From Drosophila persimilis (lineage: Eukaryota > Arthropoda > Insecta > Diptera > Drosophilidae), in the NCBI RefSeq assembly GCF_003286085.1, contig NW_020825706.1, forward strand, positions 1,302,001 through 1,366,000: DNA of 64,000 nucleotides, in the 5' to 3' direction. Positions 1 to 12,385 of the stretch are shown here, piece after piece. The notes below the pieces were generated by a model, which searched no databases, had not been told where the DNA came from, and saw only the letters and a program-made list of their open reading frames with translations. How positions within the stretch are numbered: the stretch's first letter is position 1; every line of letters starts with the position of its first letter. A program made the position numbers and the translations under genes.

Positions 1-3000
1 ATGCTTCCAGACGGCACCCAGTGTAAATGTTCTATGCTCTCCTCTGCAGCAAACATCCTTGGATACTACACATACCCCTAGAACCCTTTCGAACCCTTAC
101 GTATGCTAAATGCCCAGCGACTAGGGCACCAGTAGCTGTGGCAAGTGGCAACAACAAAACCAATGAAACAATGACGACCCACAGATGCAGGCAAACGGCA
201 GCCAGAGGCAAATCAAAATTAACTACATTTAAAGTGAGTCAAAGTCCGGGCCCGGACCGGGATCCCGCAGTGCCAGGCCCAGATCCCAGATGTCGGGGGT
301 TTATTGAACCAAAGAGAGGGATAGAGAGAGAGAGAGACAGCAGACAAAGGCAACATCGGTTCGCGGAGTAAATTAAAAATGTGGCCGAGAGACCAACATT
401 GGAGTTGGACTCGACAGGACTCCCAAGCCCCACAGCCCGACAGGCTCCATCCGACATTCCACTTGCATTGGCATCATAAAAACCCATGACGAGATGAGTT
501 GAAATCCTCGCTGAATCAATGATTGACTGGCTGACTGACTGACTGACCCCCGTCTGTGCCCCTCCCTCTGTCTGGGCTCTGTGATTTTTCAATTAATTTC
601 GATGTTATTTTTGTTGTTTTGCCGCTGCTTTGGCCGCCTGCTGCCTGCCACAAAGTCAATCTCTTGTCGCTGCCAGACATTTCCACCCCCCCTCTCTCTC
701 TCTCCCACCGAACTGGGGGAAATTGTTTTCGCACAACGTTTTGCAGCTGCAATCCCCATCGCTTTTCCCCTACTTAAATTAGAAAATCATTGGCACAAAT
801 AAAATCCTGCAGTCAAAGCCAAAGTTGCAGTTGATAGAAAAAAAAAGGGACAGAGAACCCAGCGAGAGATGTCCGAAGAAGTTAAAAGAGAAAGAGAGAG
901 AGAGACACAGGGGGATGCCAAGGGGGGGGAGGGGAGCACAGCAGTTGGTCAAGCTAAGTGCAATGCCTTGTCGCGACTCGCGACTCCTTTGGCTCCATTT
1001 TCACGCTTGCCTGCACTCCCATCCGCTCTCCCCCTCCCCCCCCTCTCTGGGCAATTTGTCAACGAGGCTCTGACATCCTTAAAGACTTAAGCTCCTCCAA
1101 GATTGGCCTGTCAGACGGCCCTTCCTGATGCGCTTATGGCTGTAAGTTGCAGAATTATCATTTTCAGCAAGCAATTAGATGCATTTTCCACAACCCCTCC
1201 CCTCCCCTCCCCCTTTGATCGACAGGCCAATGATTAGTGTTTAGGCCAAGGCTAGGGTGGAGGTGGGGGGCTGGTCTATATTCCATAATTCACGCAACTT
1301 TTATATCAGCATAAAATCAGACTAAGAAGCGATGAAGAAATTAGGCGTCGCGGGCCAATCGTAAAACGAATGAAAGAAGAACGAGAAATGCTTTTAAAAA
1401 CTTTCCACCAACTCGCATAAAAAGGACCCACCCAAAAAGGGGGCGTCGGAGGGGCACAACTGTAGCCACAAATGCATTTTATGATTATGTTGCATTAAAT
1501 TCGCCAAATATTTGATGACTAAAAGGGATTTCCCTTGCCGAACAGGAAATGAGGGAGTGATAAATCAGTGGGCGAGGCAGAGGCGATAAGGAAATTAATG
1601 GATGCTCCTATAAAAGGAAGGAAAATTAAGGGAAAAACAGAGCACCTGCAAAAATGAGAAGGGGATAAAGAGCTTATTAAATTGGCAGCCGGTGTTTTTT
1701 TATATTTAAAAGCCAAAGTAGATATTTATACCCCTTTTTCCATCACCTCTAGGGTTTATAGTTAATGGATCTTTTGCTTAATAGAATAAACTTTAATGGA
1801 TTACATTTTTTGATTCACTTTTTGTAGTTCCAATCCCTGAATACTCCACTCAAACCTTTTCTGTTTCCTAGCGAGAGTTCTCTAGAGTTTTCTCGAAACT
1901 CTGAGAGTTACAAAAAATAAATATATCCCCAAGGAAAAACTCAACTCCCCATCGAGCCATCAAATGCCGCTTTTATGCGCCTAACTTGAAAGTAAAAGAA
2001 AAACTTATTAAAATGCAAAAAAATCAACAAAAAGTAAGAGAAAACTTGGCAAAAGCCGGCAGCTGTTGTAAGACAATGAAAATGCGTTAAGAACGACGGA
2101 AGGATCCGCTGGAAGACCACAATTCCTTAATTAATTTCATTAATAGATGACACAAAAATCACTGTCCGAGACGGGATGGCAATTTTTATGAGGGGGAAAA
2201 TCACTTATACGCCATGTTGCACTCATAAATAATTAATGCAGACATCTCTCTTCTTCAGTAGAAAAACAAATGAAAAATGTAATGGCCGTGGCAAGCGGGA
2301 GAAGGGGAAGGAAGGAAGGAGAGAGCCTGGACCTGCGCCATATTGAGCGCATAAAAGGCTGGCTAAACAGGCCCTCTCCGATTACGTTAAGGATGCTGGT
2401 CCTCCGGAAGTGGCTAAAGACGTTGAGCCCCGGCCTGTAGGTCGTCGGTTGTCGGTTGTCGGTCGCTGGTTCGTGGCTCGTCTCTGGCCCGAAGAAAACT
2501 TATCATTATTCATGCTAAAGACTTAACGAGCGCGCAGGCTTTGGGGTTGAAGGGAGAGAACAGCCCCCAGTCCCCCCTCCCCCACCCACAGTACGTTCGT
2601 CGTCTTATCGCAACTATTACCGCAGCGGGAAGTCCCTCCTTCACTGCCAGTGCCAGTGGGCGTTGCCCGACTTGGATTTGCGCATTTTCATTACTCTTAT
2701 CCTTGGAGCTTCCTAGCTGTTCCTCCTTGTTCCTCCCTGTTTGGCCGCTCATTCTCGTTGGTGTTATTGTCATTGCCATAATCAAGGAGGTGGCAGAGTC
2801 AAGGCACCAAGAGGAGCAGAGCGTGGAGGCTGCCTCCGGGTTAATCTTGAGATTTTCGGTGTTGTCGGTTTTACGAGCCACTTGCCGCCGTCGCCGCCAC
2901 CGCCGCCGCCCCTGCCAGGGAGACGACACCAACGGCAACGACATATTATTATGGCATCCATTGTTGTAATCCCGCTTCAGACTCAGTTTTCGTGTCTTTT

Positions 3001-5219
3001 GGGGGATCTTCCGGCATTGTCTTTAATATTTGTTCGGCAATTCCCATTTTGAGGACTTTCTTTTATTTCCCACGACCACCGACTGCCCGCTGGGCAAGAA
3101 ACCCTCCCCCCGACCACCGACCCCCGACCGCACTAATAAATAATTTTATGAAAGTGTTAACTTGGCAAATTTCCCGCTGCTTTTGGTTGGTTCCTTTATT
3201 AACTAGGGCATCCTCCAAGTATCCTCGTAGGATAGGATATGCAATAACCGACATTATAAAGTAAACTAATTAGCGAGCTTTGGAAAGGACACACACCCCC
3301 CATCGAAGACAGCAGCCCAGGAGCTGCCAAAGACAAACAAATTGTGCGGCTCTGAAGTGGGGCTTTAATAAGGGATTAGACAAGAGCCAGGAGCCACAGC
3401 AGCGAAATGTCCAATTCCCAATATCCAGGGGCCGGGCAGCCTGTCAACAGGATTCCTTTATGCCCGATTGCCTTTCAATGAACAAAGTTGGGGCTTAAGA
3501 GCCTGTAAGCATTTCTGAATCTGTTCTTGGCTAATAGCTGACTAAAAGATTTTGTGTTTAGCATAAAATAGGGTTTCTAGGGGAAATTAATCAAGGTTTA
3601 GGGCAGAACTAGAAAGAGTTCCCTTTGGGTAGGGCATAAAACATGGATTTTAAAATGTGTGCAATCATTTTGTGGACAAAACTATGGCTTAGAAGAGGCT
3701 TGCTTAAAGAACTAACCAGAAACCAGTCGGAATGTTTGAGGGAGCTTCTGTGAAAACCCACCCTTAAGTGCTAAGCCACACTGGGAGAGAGCAAGACAAG
3801 CTTCCTATTGGTTATTTCGGTATCCCATAGAAATATGTTAATTGCTTAAGGAACAAACTAAAAACCAGTCGGAATTCTTGAGGAAAGCTCTGTGAAAGCG
3901 CACCCTTATGTGCTAAGCCACACTGGGAGAGAAGTATGGTAATAGTTTTACCTTTCATTGGTTGTAGACTTCTTTAACTGTCTCTAAAACTTAGTTTAAA
4001 TTAAATAAAAAGAAAATCCATTTAAATTTTGCAACCGCTAATCCTCATTCCAAATGTTCCACCCAGAAAAACCAGATAATTTTCATATAAATCCCTTCAA
4101 TATCTCCGAAATAAACCCAAGAAAATGTTCAGTTTAGTAGCCCCTAGAACTTAAACAATTTCCCCTGCGAGTAACTCAAGTATTTGCCAGAAAAGAAAAC
4201 TAAATCTTCTCCTAATTGAAATACATAATTCCAGGCACTCGCTTGGATAGGATAACCGTTGATTCTGGCATGCATTACCGTAGATATTTGCAGATTTCAG
4301 CTTATCCTTCGTTTGCCTGATTGGATGCTCCAGGAAGCGCCAGGATGCCCCTCCCCCCCCAGAGCACACTCCTTGTCGAACGAATGCTTGACCGTAATAA
4401 ACATCGATATTATTATGCTTATAGTTAAATGGAAGGAATCTGTAGATGGTGGTCGAACGATAGATGGATCCCAGAGACGGCTGCCACCATATGCTGCAAA
4501 TGCGCGTTTAATTAGACCAGGGGGGCGGGGGCGTGGCTAATGGCTACAGCACAATCCTTGCTGTTGTTGGACCATTGTTTCGCTCCGGCATTCGAATGCG
4601 AACGGAAGTGGGATTTGTATGGGGAATAGTTTTCCACTCGCTTTCTCTCTTGGCTTTTCGTTTGGTTTTTTTTTGTGCTTGTTTTTGGCCTGGCCAAATC
4701 CTTTTGTGCGAACAATGGCTGCCACAATTTCTCCTTTGTGTTGTAGTCCAGGCAGCATACCATTTTGGGCAGTGCTGGCGAGATTTAGTCAACATTTAGG
4801 GCTCCGACCAGAGCAGAGCTCCACCAAAGGGATAGGTAGATACATTCAGGGGATTCGGAGATACATTTGCTGGGGCGATACATGTTTATTAATCAGTTGG
4901 GCGGGGACCAAGCCTCCCCAACGATGCCTCATTTAATTAACGATTGGTTTGGGGAGAGGGAAGGTGCTCCAGATCCTGGCGCAGGGGCTGTGGCTTGTGT
5001 TTATTTACTGCCCAGGCAGCATCCCTCTCTGTGTGTGTGTCCTTAACAGGTGCTTTACATGTAATCCTGCGTGATGTATTCCAATTAGAGATGCTCGAGC
5101 TCAAAGCAATTAATTCCATATACTTGAGCAGCCATCAATCAAGGCAGTGCCTTCTGGCTTCTCTCCAACACTCTCTCTCTCTCTCTCTCTCATCCTTTCC
5201 GGCTGTCTCTTCTTTGCAG
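1..5219 (+). other. tinc intron (upstream part), no coding exon seen
   Basis: No frame shows coding composition with matching splice sites. Short open frames near 2541-2969 and 4259-4540 occur on both strands and look random. It contains GA- and CT-rich runs and a direct duplication at 3716-3985. It is read as the last part of an intron because exon a begins inside a codon at 5220. Confidence 0.6.
3716..3985. repeat. two direct copies of a ~140-bp unit
   Basis: The segment with AACCAGTCGGAAT, then a block ending GCTAAGCCACACTGGGAGAG, occurs at 3721 and again at 3863, about 142 bp apart. The copies have clear but imperfect identity. Confidence 0.75.
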
Positions 5220-7115
5220 AACAAATTTGGGCCACTGAAATGGACTTTGTTGTTATCAATCGACGCAATTTGATGGCCCTATCGGTGGTGGGACCTGCCA
5301 CGGCCCTGCCAAAGCACTACCATCAACAGCTGCCGAACGAGCTGGATGAGGACCACTCACAGACTTTGAACATGACCGCAACCAGCAGCGGCAGTCAAGA
5401 GGAGGAGGACTACTACAACGACACCATGTTCACGGCCATTCGGGGACTGGGACCAGGACTGGGAGGCAATAACAACTTGTTCGACCTACGACCTCAACCA
5501 GATAAGGCAGCAAATGCTGGCGGCAGGAAGAAGTCTACGACGACGACGACGACGACGGCGGCGGCCAAGACAACGACAAAGACGGCGGCAAAGACGACAC
5601 CCATATCCACAAAATTGAATGCGGGCAAATACTTTGAAGTGCCCGATTTAATTAATCAAGATATTGACGAGGAGGAGCGCCAGGAGCTGGAGGAGGCCAT
5701 ACACGACGACGAGGAGGACGTGGATCTCTCGGGGGAGGAGCAGGGCACGGTTATACTGCCAGACTTTGATGAGTTTGCTCCGAAAACCACAGGCAGGAGC
5801 AGCTCCACAGACGACAACGACGACAGCAGCAACAAGTTGAATATCGAGAATTGGCAGACATTGGGGACACTGGGGAAGGACTCGGGATCAACGACAACCG
5901 AGGCGCCAACAACAACAACCACAAGAAGAAGCACCACTACAACAACCACCACGACGACGACGACGACATCGACGACGACTCCTGCCACAACGACAAGGAC
6001 AACCGCAGCGGCGGCAACAACCAAACAGCCACATCCTCATCACAGCAAAACCCGAAAGCATCACAAGCAGCACCACAAGAAACAGCAACAGCAACAGCAG
6101 CAGCAGCAGCAGCAGCCGCGTCGTCATCATGTGGCATCGCACGAGCAGGCAATGCTGGAGAGCTACCCTGGAGGGGAGCCGGAGGAGACCACCACGCGGG
6201 ACAGCAACATCCACCGCGTGCGGCCCGAGGTCCTGCCAGAGATCATCATACCCTCGACGCCAGTGTCGAGCAACTCCAAGATCATAGCCATCAAGCCGAA
6301 GAACCAGAAGCGAAGGATCAGCAAGCGTTCGGCCAGCGCTGGCGTGGAGATCGAGCCGGAATATCAGCTGGGCGATGGCACTGGCAGCATCAGCTCGAGT
6401 GAATTTGTGGCCAAGTCCAACGAGGACGAGGTCGAAGAGAGCGAGGACTTTGATTTGGAGGAGGGAGACTTTCAGTCGGTGCCGGCCCTGACGCCAGCCA
6501 CACCGGCACCGCCGACCACACCGCCCGGCAGCGACTACGTGCGGCTGGATGGCTTTGCCGGAATGCTGCAGCTGTTCTTTGGCATTGACAAGCCCATCGA
6601 TGTGGCCATCTTTGCCCAGCCGCCGAGTGCCGAGTTCGTGAACCTCCTGTGCGCCCTGCTGGTGTGGACCGTGCGCTATCCGGCCGTGTTCTGGAACACC
6701 TCCAAGTCCTTTGCCTGTGTCTTCAGTCTGCAGATGATTGTGGCCGCGCTGGACATCGTGCTGGGCTACGTGGGCGTCTCGAATCTGTACAAGCTGCAGA
6801 TCTATGCCGAGGCCATGCCCGTGCATCAGCCGGGACTCATACTGAACGGCGTCGTGACGCTGGCCCTGTATCTGCTGGCCACGGCCCTGGTGCTGGCCTC
6901 CTCGATGGTCATGTATCTGTACGGACATGGTCGCCTGGCCACCCGCATGCGGGATCGCTCGATCATCACTCTGAAGGCCAACGAGACCTGGATTTACTTT
7001 GCCCACTGCGCCTCGCTGTGCTTTGTCCTGGCCCTGGCAGTGGTCAAGGCACCGCTGCTCAACGATCTGAGTGCCACCTACAAGAACAATCTGCATTGCC
7101 CCACGTTTCTGGCAG
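5220..7115 (+). CDS. tinc: tinc exon a: acidic Thr/Gln-rich loop plus four membrane segments
   Basis: The acceptor is a long CT tract ending TCTTTGCAG at 5219. Two bases complete a codon begun upstream. An ATG at 5147 in the same frame is intronic and not a start. The exon encodes an acidic linker, polyThr (about 5535-5560 and 5905-5990), polyGln (about 6085-6115) and a basic RISKRSA stretch. Four hydrophobic helices follow, at about 6625-6690, 6715-6785, 6835-6925 and 6985-7060. The donor is GGCAG/GTGAG at 7116. The opposite strand has a 402-codon open frame here, which is a composition shadow. Confidence 0.85.
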
Positions 7116-10100
7116 GTGAGAATATGGCAAACCGATTAGTAATTGAATCGAGTGATTGTTTGGTTCAATTATTAATTGGACGGCACCAACAAGCAGGTCC
7201 AACCACGCCTTGAACCCCTTGTCTGTGGTCTGTGGCCCCTAATCCAATTAGCGGACATGGGGCTTGAAAACAAAAGACTATCGAGTGTCGCCTTTGTCCA
7301 ATTAAACTGTCATTCGCTTGCCTTAATCTTAATATTGGATTTCCATTCTTTCTTCCTTTGTCTGTGGCCTGCCCTTGGATGCGGATTGGCAGCTCTCATT
7401 GGTGTCACGCATCTGTTGCTGTGGATTGTCGTCTGGCTCTGTCTGACGATCAAACGGCGCTGGCACTTCAAGCTGCCGCCGCTGGACAACACCTACGGGG
7501 GCCTGCTGAACAAGGCCAGTGCCCAGCCCCTGCTGATGTCCAGTGGCCAGCGGACGGGCAGCAACTCGAGCAGCGGCGGCAACTCCACCAGCACGACCAT
7601 GAACGGCGGCAACGACTCCACCTCGAAGCCGGACATGATGAGCACGGCCACCAGCACGGAGCTGGGCATGGGCATGGGCATGGGCATGGGTCTGGCTGCC
7701 CAGGAGGATATCTACTGGCCGAAGCTGACGCCCAGCTCGCCCAAGCTGAAGGTCACCTTCAATGAAGTTACGAGTACGTCTGATGATGTCCTACTAATTG
7801 GTGACCAAGAACAAACTGATGGCAAGCGGTAAAAAATCGTTTTTTAGTTACAAAAACCAAAAAAAAAACCAACCAAAAGAGCAGATCGGCTCCCAATATT
7901 TGTCCGTTGTTTTTCTATTAACCTTTAGCATCTAGTTTCATTTAGTTTTTGTCCACACTGCACCTCCAAAAACACACCCACACCCACGCACACAGATAAC
8001 CAAAACCATAATCCCGTACACACCCCAAGCTATTATCTGGAAAACCCATGCACAATTTTCAGGAATTTCCATTTTCTGTTTCATCTTCCATTCATTTATT
8101 TTTCGGCGTGTGCCAGTGTGTGTGTGTGTATCTGCACGTCTCATTAAAAACTAATTGCCCAACACTAGTTGTGATTTTGCAACACCAAATTTCGCTCACA
8201 CATTTCCAAGCACTGTTTTGATTTGTATTTTTTCCTTTGTGTGATATTCGTGCGTGCATTTTGTCCTTTCTGTTGTTTGATTTGTCCATCAACCCCAAAA
8301 CTAAAACTGATTGTTCATACTAAAACAGAATCATATATACGACATATATATGTAGATGTATTGTATGTCTAGAGGATGGAGGATGGAAGGAAGGAAGGCT
8401 GAAGGCTGAAGGATGTTTAATGATGAAGAGAAACTATTTTTGTTCCGCTTGTCGCCTGTTTTTTATATACTCGTCAAGAGATTCGTTTGTTGATTTTCAT
8501 TTTTCGAATTGTTTAATAATTTCTAAACTAGAAACTTAATTACTACTAACTCTAGCTAATTGAGTGTGTGATGTGATGGCCGAAGTGTATTTCAATTAAC
8601 AAAATACTAAAAACCAATCAATACTTTCGCACAATTTTGTATTGTGGTTGTTGCTGTTCGTTGTTGTTGTTGTTGCTATCGTTGTGTGTTTTGTAAATTG
8701 TTTAACTAACTGGAAAACGAAACCATTAAACTAACACAAAGCACAGGGAGAAGGGGGGTTTGTTCCGACCAAAACAGGGAGTCGAACTAATGGTTGGAGG
8801 AATTTGGAAAGGTATTTACACAGAAAAATAGTAGGGATTTCCAAACTGATAGTTTTTAAGGAATAAACAATCGAAACTACAGGGATTTCTATATATTTAA
8901 AGTGTAAATAAAGTAGAGAAATAGTTTGACAATTTTTAAGGAATAAACTACAGAGATCTACAGGGATTTTCATCTCTTTAAATCGTATATAAAGTAAAGA
9001 AATAGTCCGACCATTTTTAAAGAAGAAACACTAAAATCTAAAGAGATTTCCATCTCTTTAAAGTGTTTGTAAAGCAAAGAAATAGTCTGAAAATTTTTAA
9101 GGAATAAACACTCGAATCTACAGGGATTTCCATCTCTTTAAAGTGTTTGTGAAGTAAAGCAATAGTTACAAAATTTTTAAGGAACGAACTACAGGAATTT
9201 TAATCTTTTCAAAGTGTTTGTAAAGCACAGCAATATTTTATCTATTTTTAAGGAATAAACTACAGGCATCTACAGTGATTTCCATACTTTAAAGTATATA
9301 CAAGGGAAAGAAATAGTCTGAAAATTGTTAAGGAACAAAATACAGGGATCTACCGGGATTTCCAGCTGTAAAAAAAGAGTCTGACAATTTTTAAACACAG
9401 GAATCGATAGGTTTGAATTAATTCCATCTATATAGTAATTGAGGTACTGAAATATTGGGATAATATTGTACAGGTAACCCAAACCGAAGCTTGTTACGCG
9501 GGGGCTAAGCAAAACCAACCGAGGGGTGCTGCTGCATCACCCGGAAACGTTTAATAGGAAAGGCAAGAGATCAGAGACTACTTAAAAGGGAGAATTTAGG
9601 ACTAAAACGAATTAAATTAACTAAAACAAATAAGAATGAATAATTCAAGCTTAAATTCGGATAAGATTTCACCATAAAATTCCATTCCAGAGAGATTTAT
9701 GAAAGATGTAGTAATTTTCTAAAGATTTAATCTTTAGTTCCATGCCCAAAAGTACAGAACAAGCCCTTGCGCTCCCCTCCTGCGATAACAACAACAACCA
9801 AACAATAGAGCAACAATACTCACCTTCTTGTACAACCTTTGGAACCCATCAATAACCCAACGATCGTTGATCTACTCCCCGATACAGCCATACGAGCCGT
9901 GGAGCCTCGATATGTTTTGCCAGTTCTGCGGGGGAAATTGACGACGGCGAGTACGCGACACTAAGGGCAGCCACTGCCGGCGCCGTTGTGGGCATCACCA
10001 TGGGCAGCATGAAGAGTGGTCTGGGACTGGGTGCTGTCGGGGCTGGCACCGGGGCTGGAGGTGGAGGCAGCATTTCGTCATCGGTGGGCGTTAGTCTGCT

Positions 10101-12385
10101 CCACCTGTCGGAGTATGATGAGCTGCCACCGCCGCCGCCAACCACCAACCAGCACCATCAACAGCAGCAGCAGCAGCGACAACAGCAGCAGCAGCAGCAC
10201 CACCACCAGCATCCACATCCTCAATTTGCCCATGGACATCCCCACGACTATGCGAACCTCAGCGGACTGGGCGGCATCAGCGACGACAACATCTCGGAGG
10301 AGGGCAAACTGTTGGCCTGCGTGCGAGACGATAGTATAACATATGCCTCGACCAGAGATCTTGAGCCGCCACAGCCAGCGGCAGCGGCACAGCCACCCCC
10401 ACCGCCGCCGCCATTGCCCGTCAAGGGTGCACCCATGCCACAGCCACCGGCAGTGCTGCCCCATGCCCACGCCCACGCCCACGCCCACGCCCATGCCGGG
10501 CCGTACGGTCGTGCCCCCCAAGCCATGCCCGAGATAATGCAATTGTCGCCCGAGCACCATCACAAGTCGCATCTACAGCAGCATCTCCAGCAGCCGCTCC
10601 AGCCGCAGAAGCCGCCACATCATCCTCTCCAGCAACAGCAGCAGCAGCAGGGAAATCCAACGCATCAGCATCTAGTCAGCCCCTTGGCTCCCGTCACGGT
10701 TGCCGTACACACAAATGAGGCGCATGTAAGTGTGAAAGAAGAAGCGAGTGGAATGTGGAGAAATAATTCTTATAAACGATGGGGACAAGACAAATGTCCA
10801 AGGTAGGGGCTTCCAACAGCAGAAGAGCTACGAATTTCAGAGGAATAGGTGTTAGCTTAAGGTATTCTTATTGAAAATCCCAATTTAGGGTACAATTTAT
10901 TAAAGATTTTGTCGATTGATTGATGCTAGTATCAAATTGATTGCCTCAAACGATAGTCCAAACATTCCAAGCACCCTTTTGGATGCCCTCTGCAAGAGGG
11001 TATTCCATTTTCGATGTAAAATCCAAGCACAGGATAATTTAATGTTTCGTGTAGGGGAGGCCAGGTCTGGGGACCACAGACGAGACGTGGCGAGGCGAGG
11101 CGCTGCGATGCGATGCGTGCCCCATGTTTTGGGGCGTGTACTATGTCACGCCCCTGGTGCAGAGGCAGAGTGCAGGCGAGCGTTGCAGGAGATTTATGTT
11201 TGCTGTTATGAGACAGCATAAATCAGTGCCAGGGCCACAGACAGAACAGGGGACATGGATCGGAGTGGGAATAGGGATTGGATAGAAGCCCGAATTAGTC
11301 TACGGGCCAGTGCACGGATTGATGGATGGCCCAGACTGCGGAAGGCTCCCGACAACGGACCCTGCCCGACTGACGCCTGATCTGATTTGATTTCATTTTC
11401 ACTTGCAGACACGGCCCATCTGAAGCCACACCCACACCCCCAACCATCCTCATCAGTCATTACCCGATAGCCGATTCCTTAACCACTTTCACTGATTCCC
11501 GACTCTTTCTCTGTCTATCCCGCGTCCATCCAGATTGCCTCCAGTTCCACACCCCGTTGCCTGCGTCGCGCCGACTCGGGCGTACCCAACGAGGCCCTGA
11601 CGCCACGCAGTGACACCACCTCGATCACGGAGAGCACCACCACCTCGCCGCCAGAGCGCGCCCCCTCCGAGTCCTCGAGCGGCGTGCACTCGGGCGAGGA
11701 GCGCGAGCTGGAAGTTATCATCAGGCCACGGACCAGCTGCAAGCCGCCGCCGCGTCCACCACAGCCGCCCATCCAGGAGGAGCCCTACGGCCGCTGCACC
11801 AACATGCGCATGTCCAGCTTCAATGCCGATCCTGCGGCCTCTCTCACCTCCTCCGCCGGAATGAACAGTGCCACCCTGCCGATGCAGCGCACCGCACCGG
11901 AGCAGAAGTTCGACTACACGGCCCACTGCAGCACGATGCCGTTGCCGGTGGGCTGCCACAGCCAGCAGCTTGCCGGCAACGCTGGCAACGGCGGCTATGC
12001 CTCCACCTCGGCCATGACCACCTCGATGGGTGGTGGGGCCATACCGCCGCCTCCCTCGCAGGTCACCAGCTTCAAGACGTCCGGCATTGGGATGCACTAT
12101 GCCAACGCTGCAGTGGCCCTGGGCAACGGTCAGATGCAGGCGCCGCACACCACCCTACCGAACGGCGTCCGCTACTCGAATCCGCATTTCCTGCGCCGCC
12201 TGCCGCATGTGACCAAGGCAGCCGAGTCGCCGTACGGCCACTTGGGCTACGGGGCCGGACACCATGCCTTCGCCAAGCTGCCCCACGAGACGCATCCCAC
12301 CATACCCGAGGACCGCGACTCGGCCAACTATTCGATGGCCTCCGATCAGGACTGCGGACTGTATGTGACGGCCCAGCTGCATTAG
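5220..12385 (+). CDS. tinc: tincar-like multi-pass membrane protein, 3' part of gene (4 exons, 5' exons outside window)
   Basis: Spliced CDS: 5220-7115, 7393-7828, 9924-10725, 11534-12385 (stop TAG). All junctions keep the frame, giving about 1,327 residues; the first exon starts inside a codon, so the N-terminus lies left of the window. Visible in order: an acidic Thr/Ser/Gln-rich non-membrane region, then five strongly hydrophobic segments (four in the first exon around 6625-7110, one opening the second), then a long Pro/Gln/His/Ser-rich tail. Tincar in D. melanogaster is described as an eight-span membrane protein of cardioblasts and eye, so three upstream spans would be expected in the missing exons. 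The assignment rests on this architecture and on the convergent neighbour Rim; I could not align it. The alternative is another uncharacterised multi-pass protein. Function in the cell is inferred only from the family. Confidence 0.72.
7393..7828 (+). CDS. tinc: tinc exon b: last membrane segment and Ser/Gly-rich linker
   Basis: The acceptor GATTGGCAG ends at 7392; G from exon a plus CT restores an Ala codon. The exon opens with a hydrophobic helix (LIGVTHLLLWIVVWLCL), then a basic KRRW stop-transfer, then a Ser/Gly/Asn linker and repeated Gly-Met. Two donors are in the same phase: GTACGT at 7784 and GTAAAA at 7829. I chose the longer one because the extra 45 nt read as ordinary hydrophilic coding sequence (DDVLLIGDQEQTDG). 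Without splicing, a stop follows at 7830-7832. Confidence 0.75.
7829..9923 (+). other. tinc intron with minisatellite
   Basis: This intron lies between exons b and c. The left part is AT-rich with CA and TG runs; 8780-9410 is a tandem array (separate entry). No coding signal is seen. Confidence 0.7.
8780..9410. repeat. ~80-bp tandem minisatellite, about 8 degenerate copies
   Basis: Each unit carries CAGGGATTTCCATCTCTTTAA, then AAAGTGTTTGTAAAG, AAATAGTCTGA, and AATTTTTAAGGAATAAAC. The last block recurs near 8932, 9013, 9093, 9173, 9244, 9324 and 9387. Spacing is close to 80 bp, with two shorter steps (71, 63). Confidence 0.85.
9924..10725 (+). CDS. tinc: tinc exon c: Pro/Gln/His-rich cytoplasmic tail
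   Basis: The acceptor TTTTGCCAG ends at 9923 and the frame continues from exon b in phase 2. It begins SAGEIDDGEYATLRAATAG and continues through Gly-, polyGln- and His-rich stretches, including an Ala-His repeat near 10465-10495. The donor is GCGCAT/GTAAGT at 10726, phase 0. The ATG at 9988 is internal, not a start. Confidence 0.8.
10726..11533 (+). other. tinc intron between exons c and d
   Basis: There is no coding signal. It contains a short dyad CCCTCTGCAAGAGGG at 10986-11000, a hairpin type I believe is frequent in Drosophila introns. Confidence 0.7.
11534..12385 (+). CDS. tinc: tinc exon d: C-terminal exon
   Basis: The acceptor CCATCCAG ends at 11533, phase 0. It encodes IASSSTPRCLRRADSG at its start, then Ser/Thr/Pro-rich sequence with several phosphorylatable clusters. 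The frame closes at TAG 12383-12385. Codon-third-position GC is high, like exon a and unlike the flanking introns. Everything after 12385 is 3' UTR or intergenic. Confidence 0.85.
   Translation: MASSSTPRCLRRADSGVPNEALTPRSDTTSITESTTTSPPERAPSESSSGVHSGEERELEVIIRPRTSCKPPPRPPQPPIQEEPYGRCTNMRMSSFNADPAASLTSSAGMNSATLPMQRTAPEQKFDYTAHCSTMPLPVGCHSQQLAGNAGNGGYASTSAMTTSMGGGAIPPPPSQVTSFKTSGIGMHYANAAVALGNGQMQAPHTTLPNGVRYSNPHFLRRLPHVTKAAESPYGHLGYGAGHHAFAKLPHETHPTIPEDRDSANYSMASDQDCGLYVTAQLH

Noticed and set aside
5888-7096. 402-codon open frame on the minus strand
   Set aside because: Antisense to tinc exon a. The plus frame has membrane segments and good splice sites; the minus frame is Gln/Gly/Arg composition from GC-rich third positions.
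10986-11000. CCCTCTGCAAGAGGG hairpin
   Set aside because: A short, widespread type of Drosophila intronic dyad; no terminator or RNA gene role supported.
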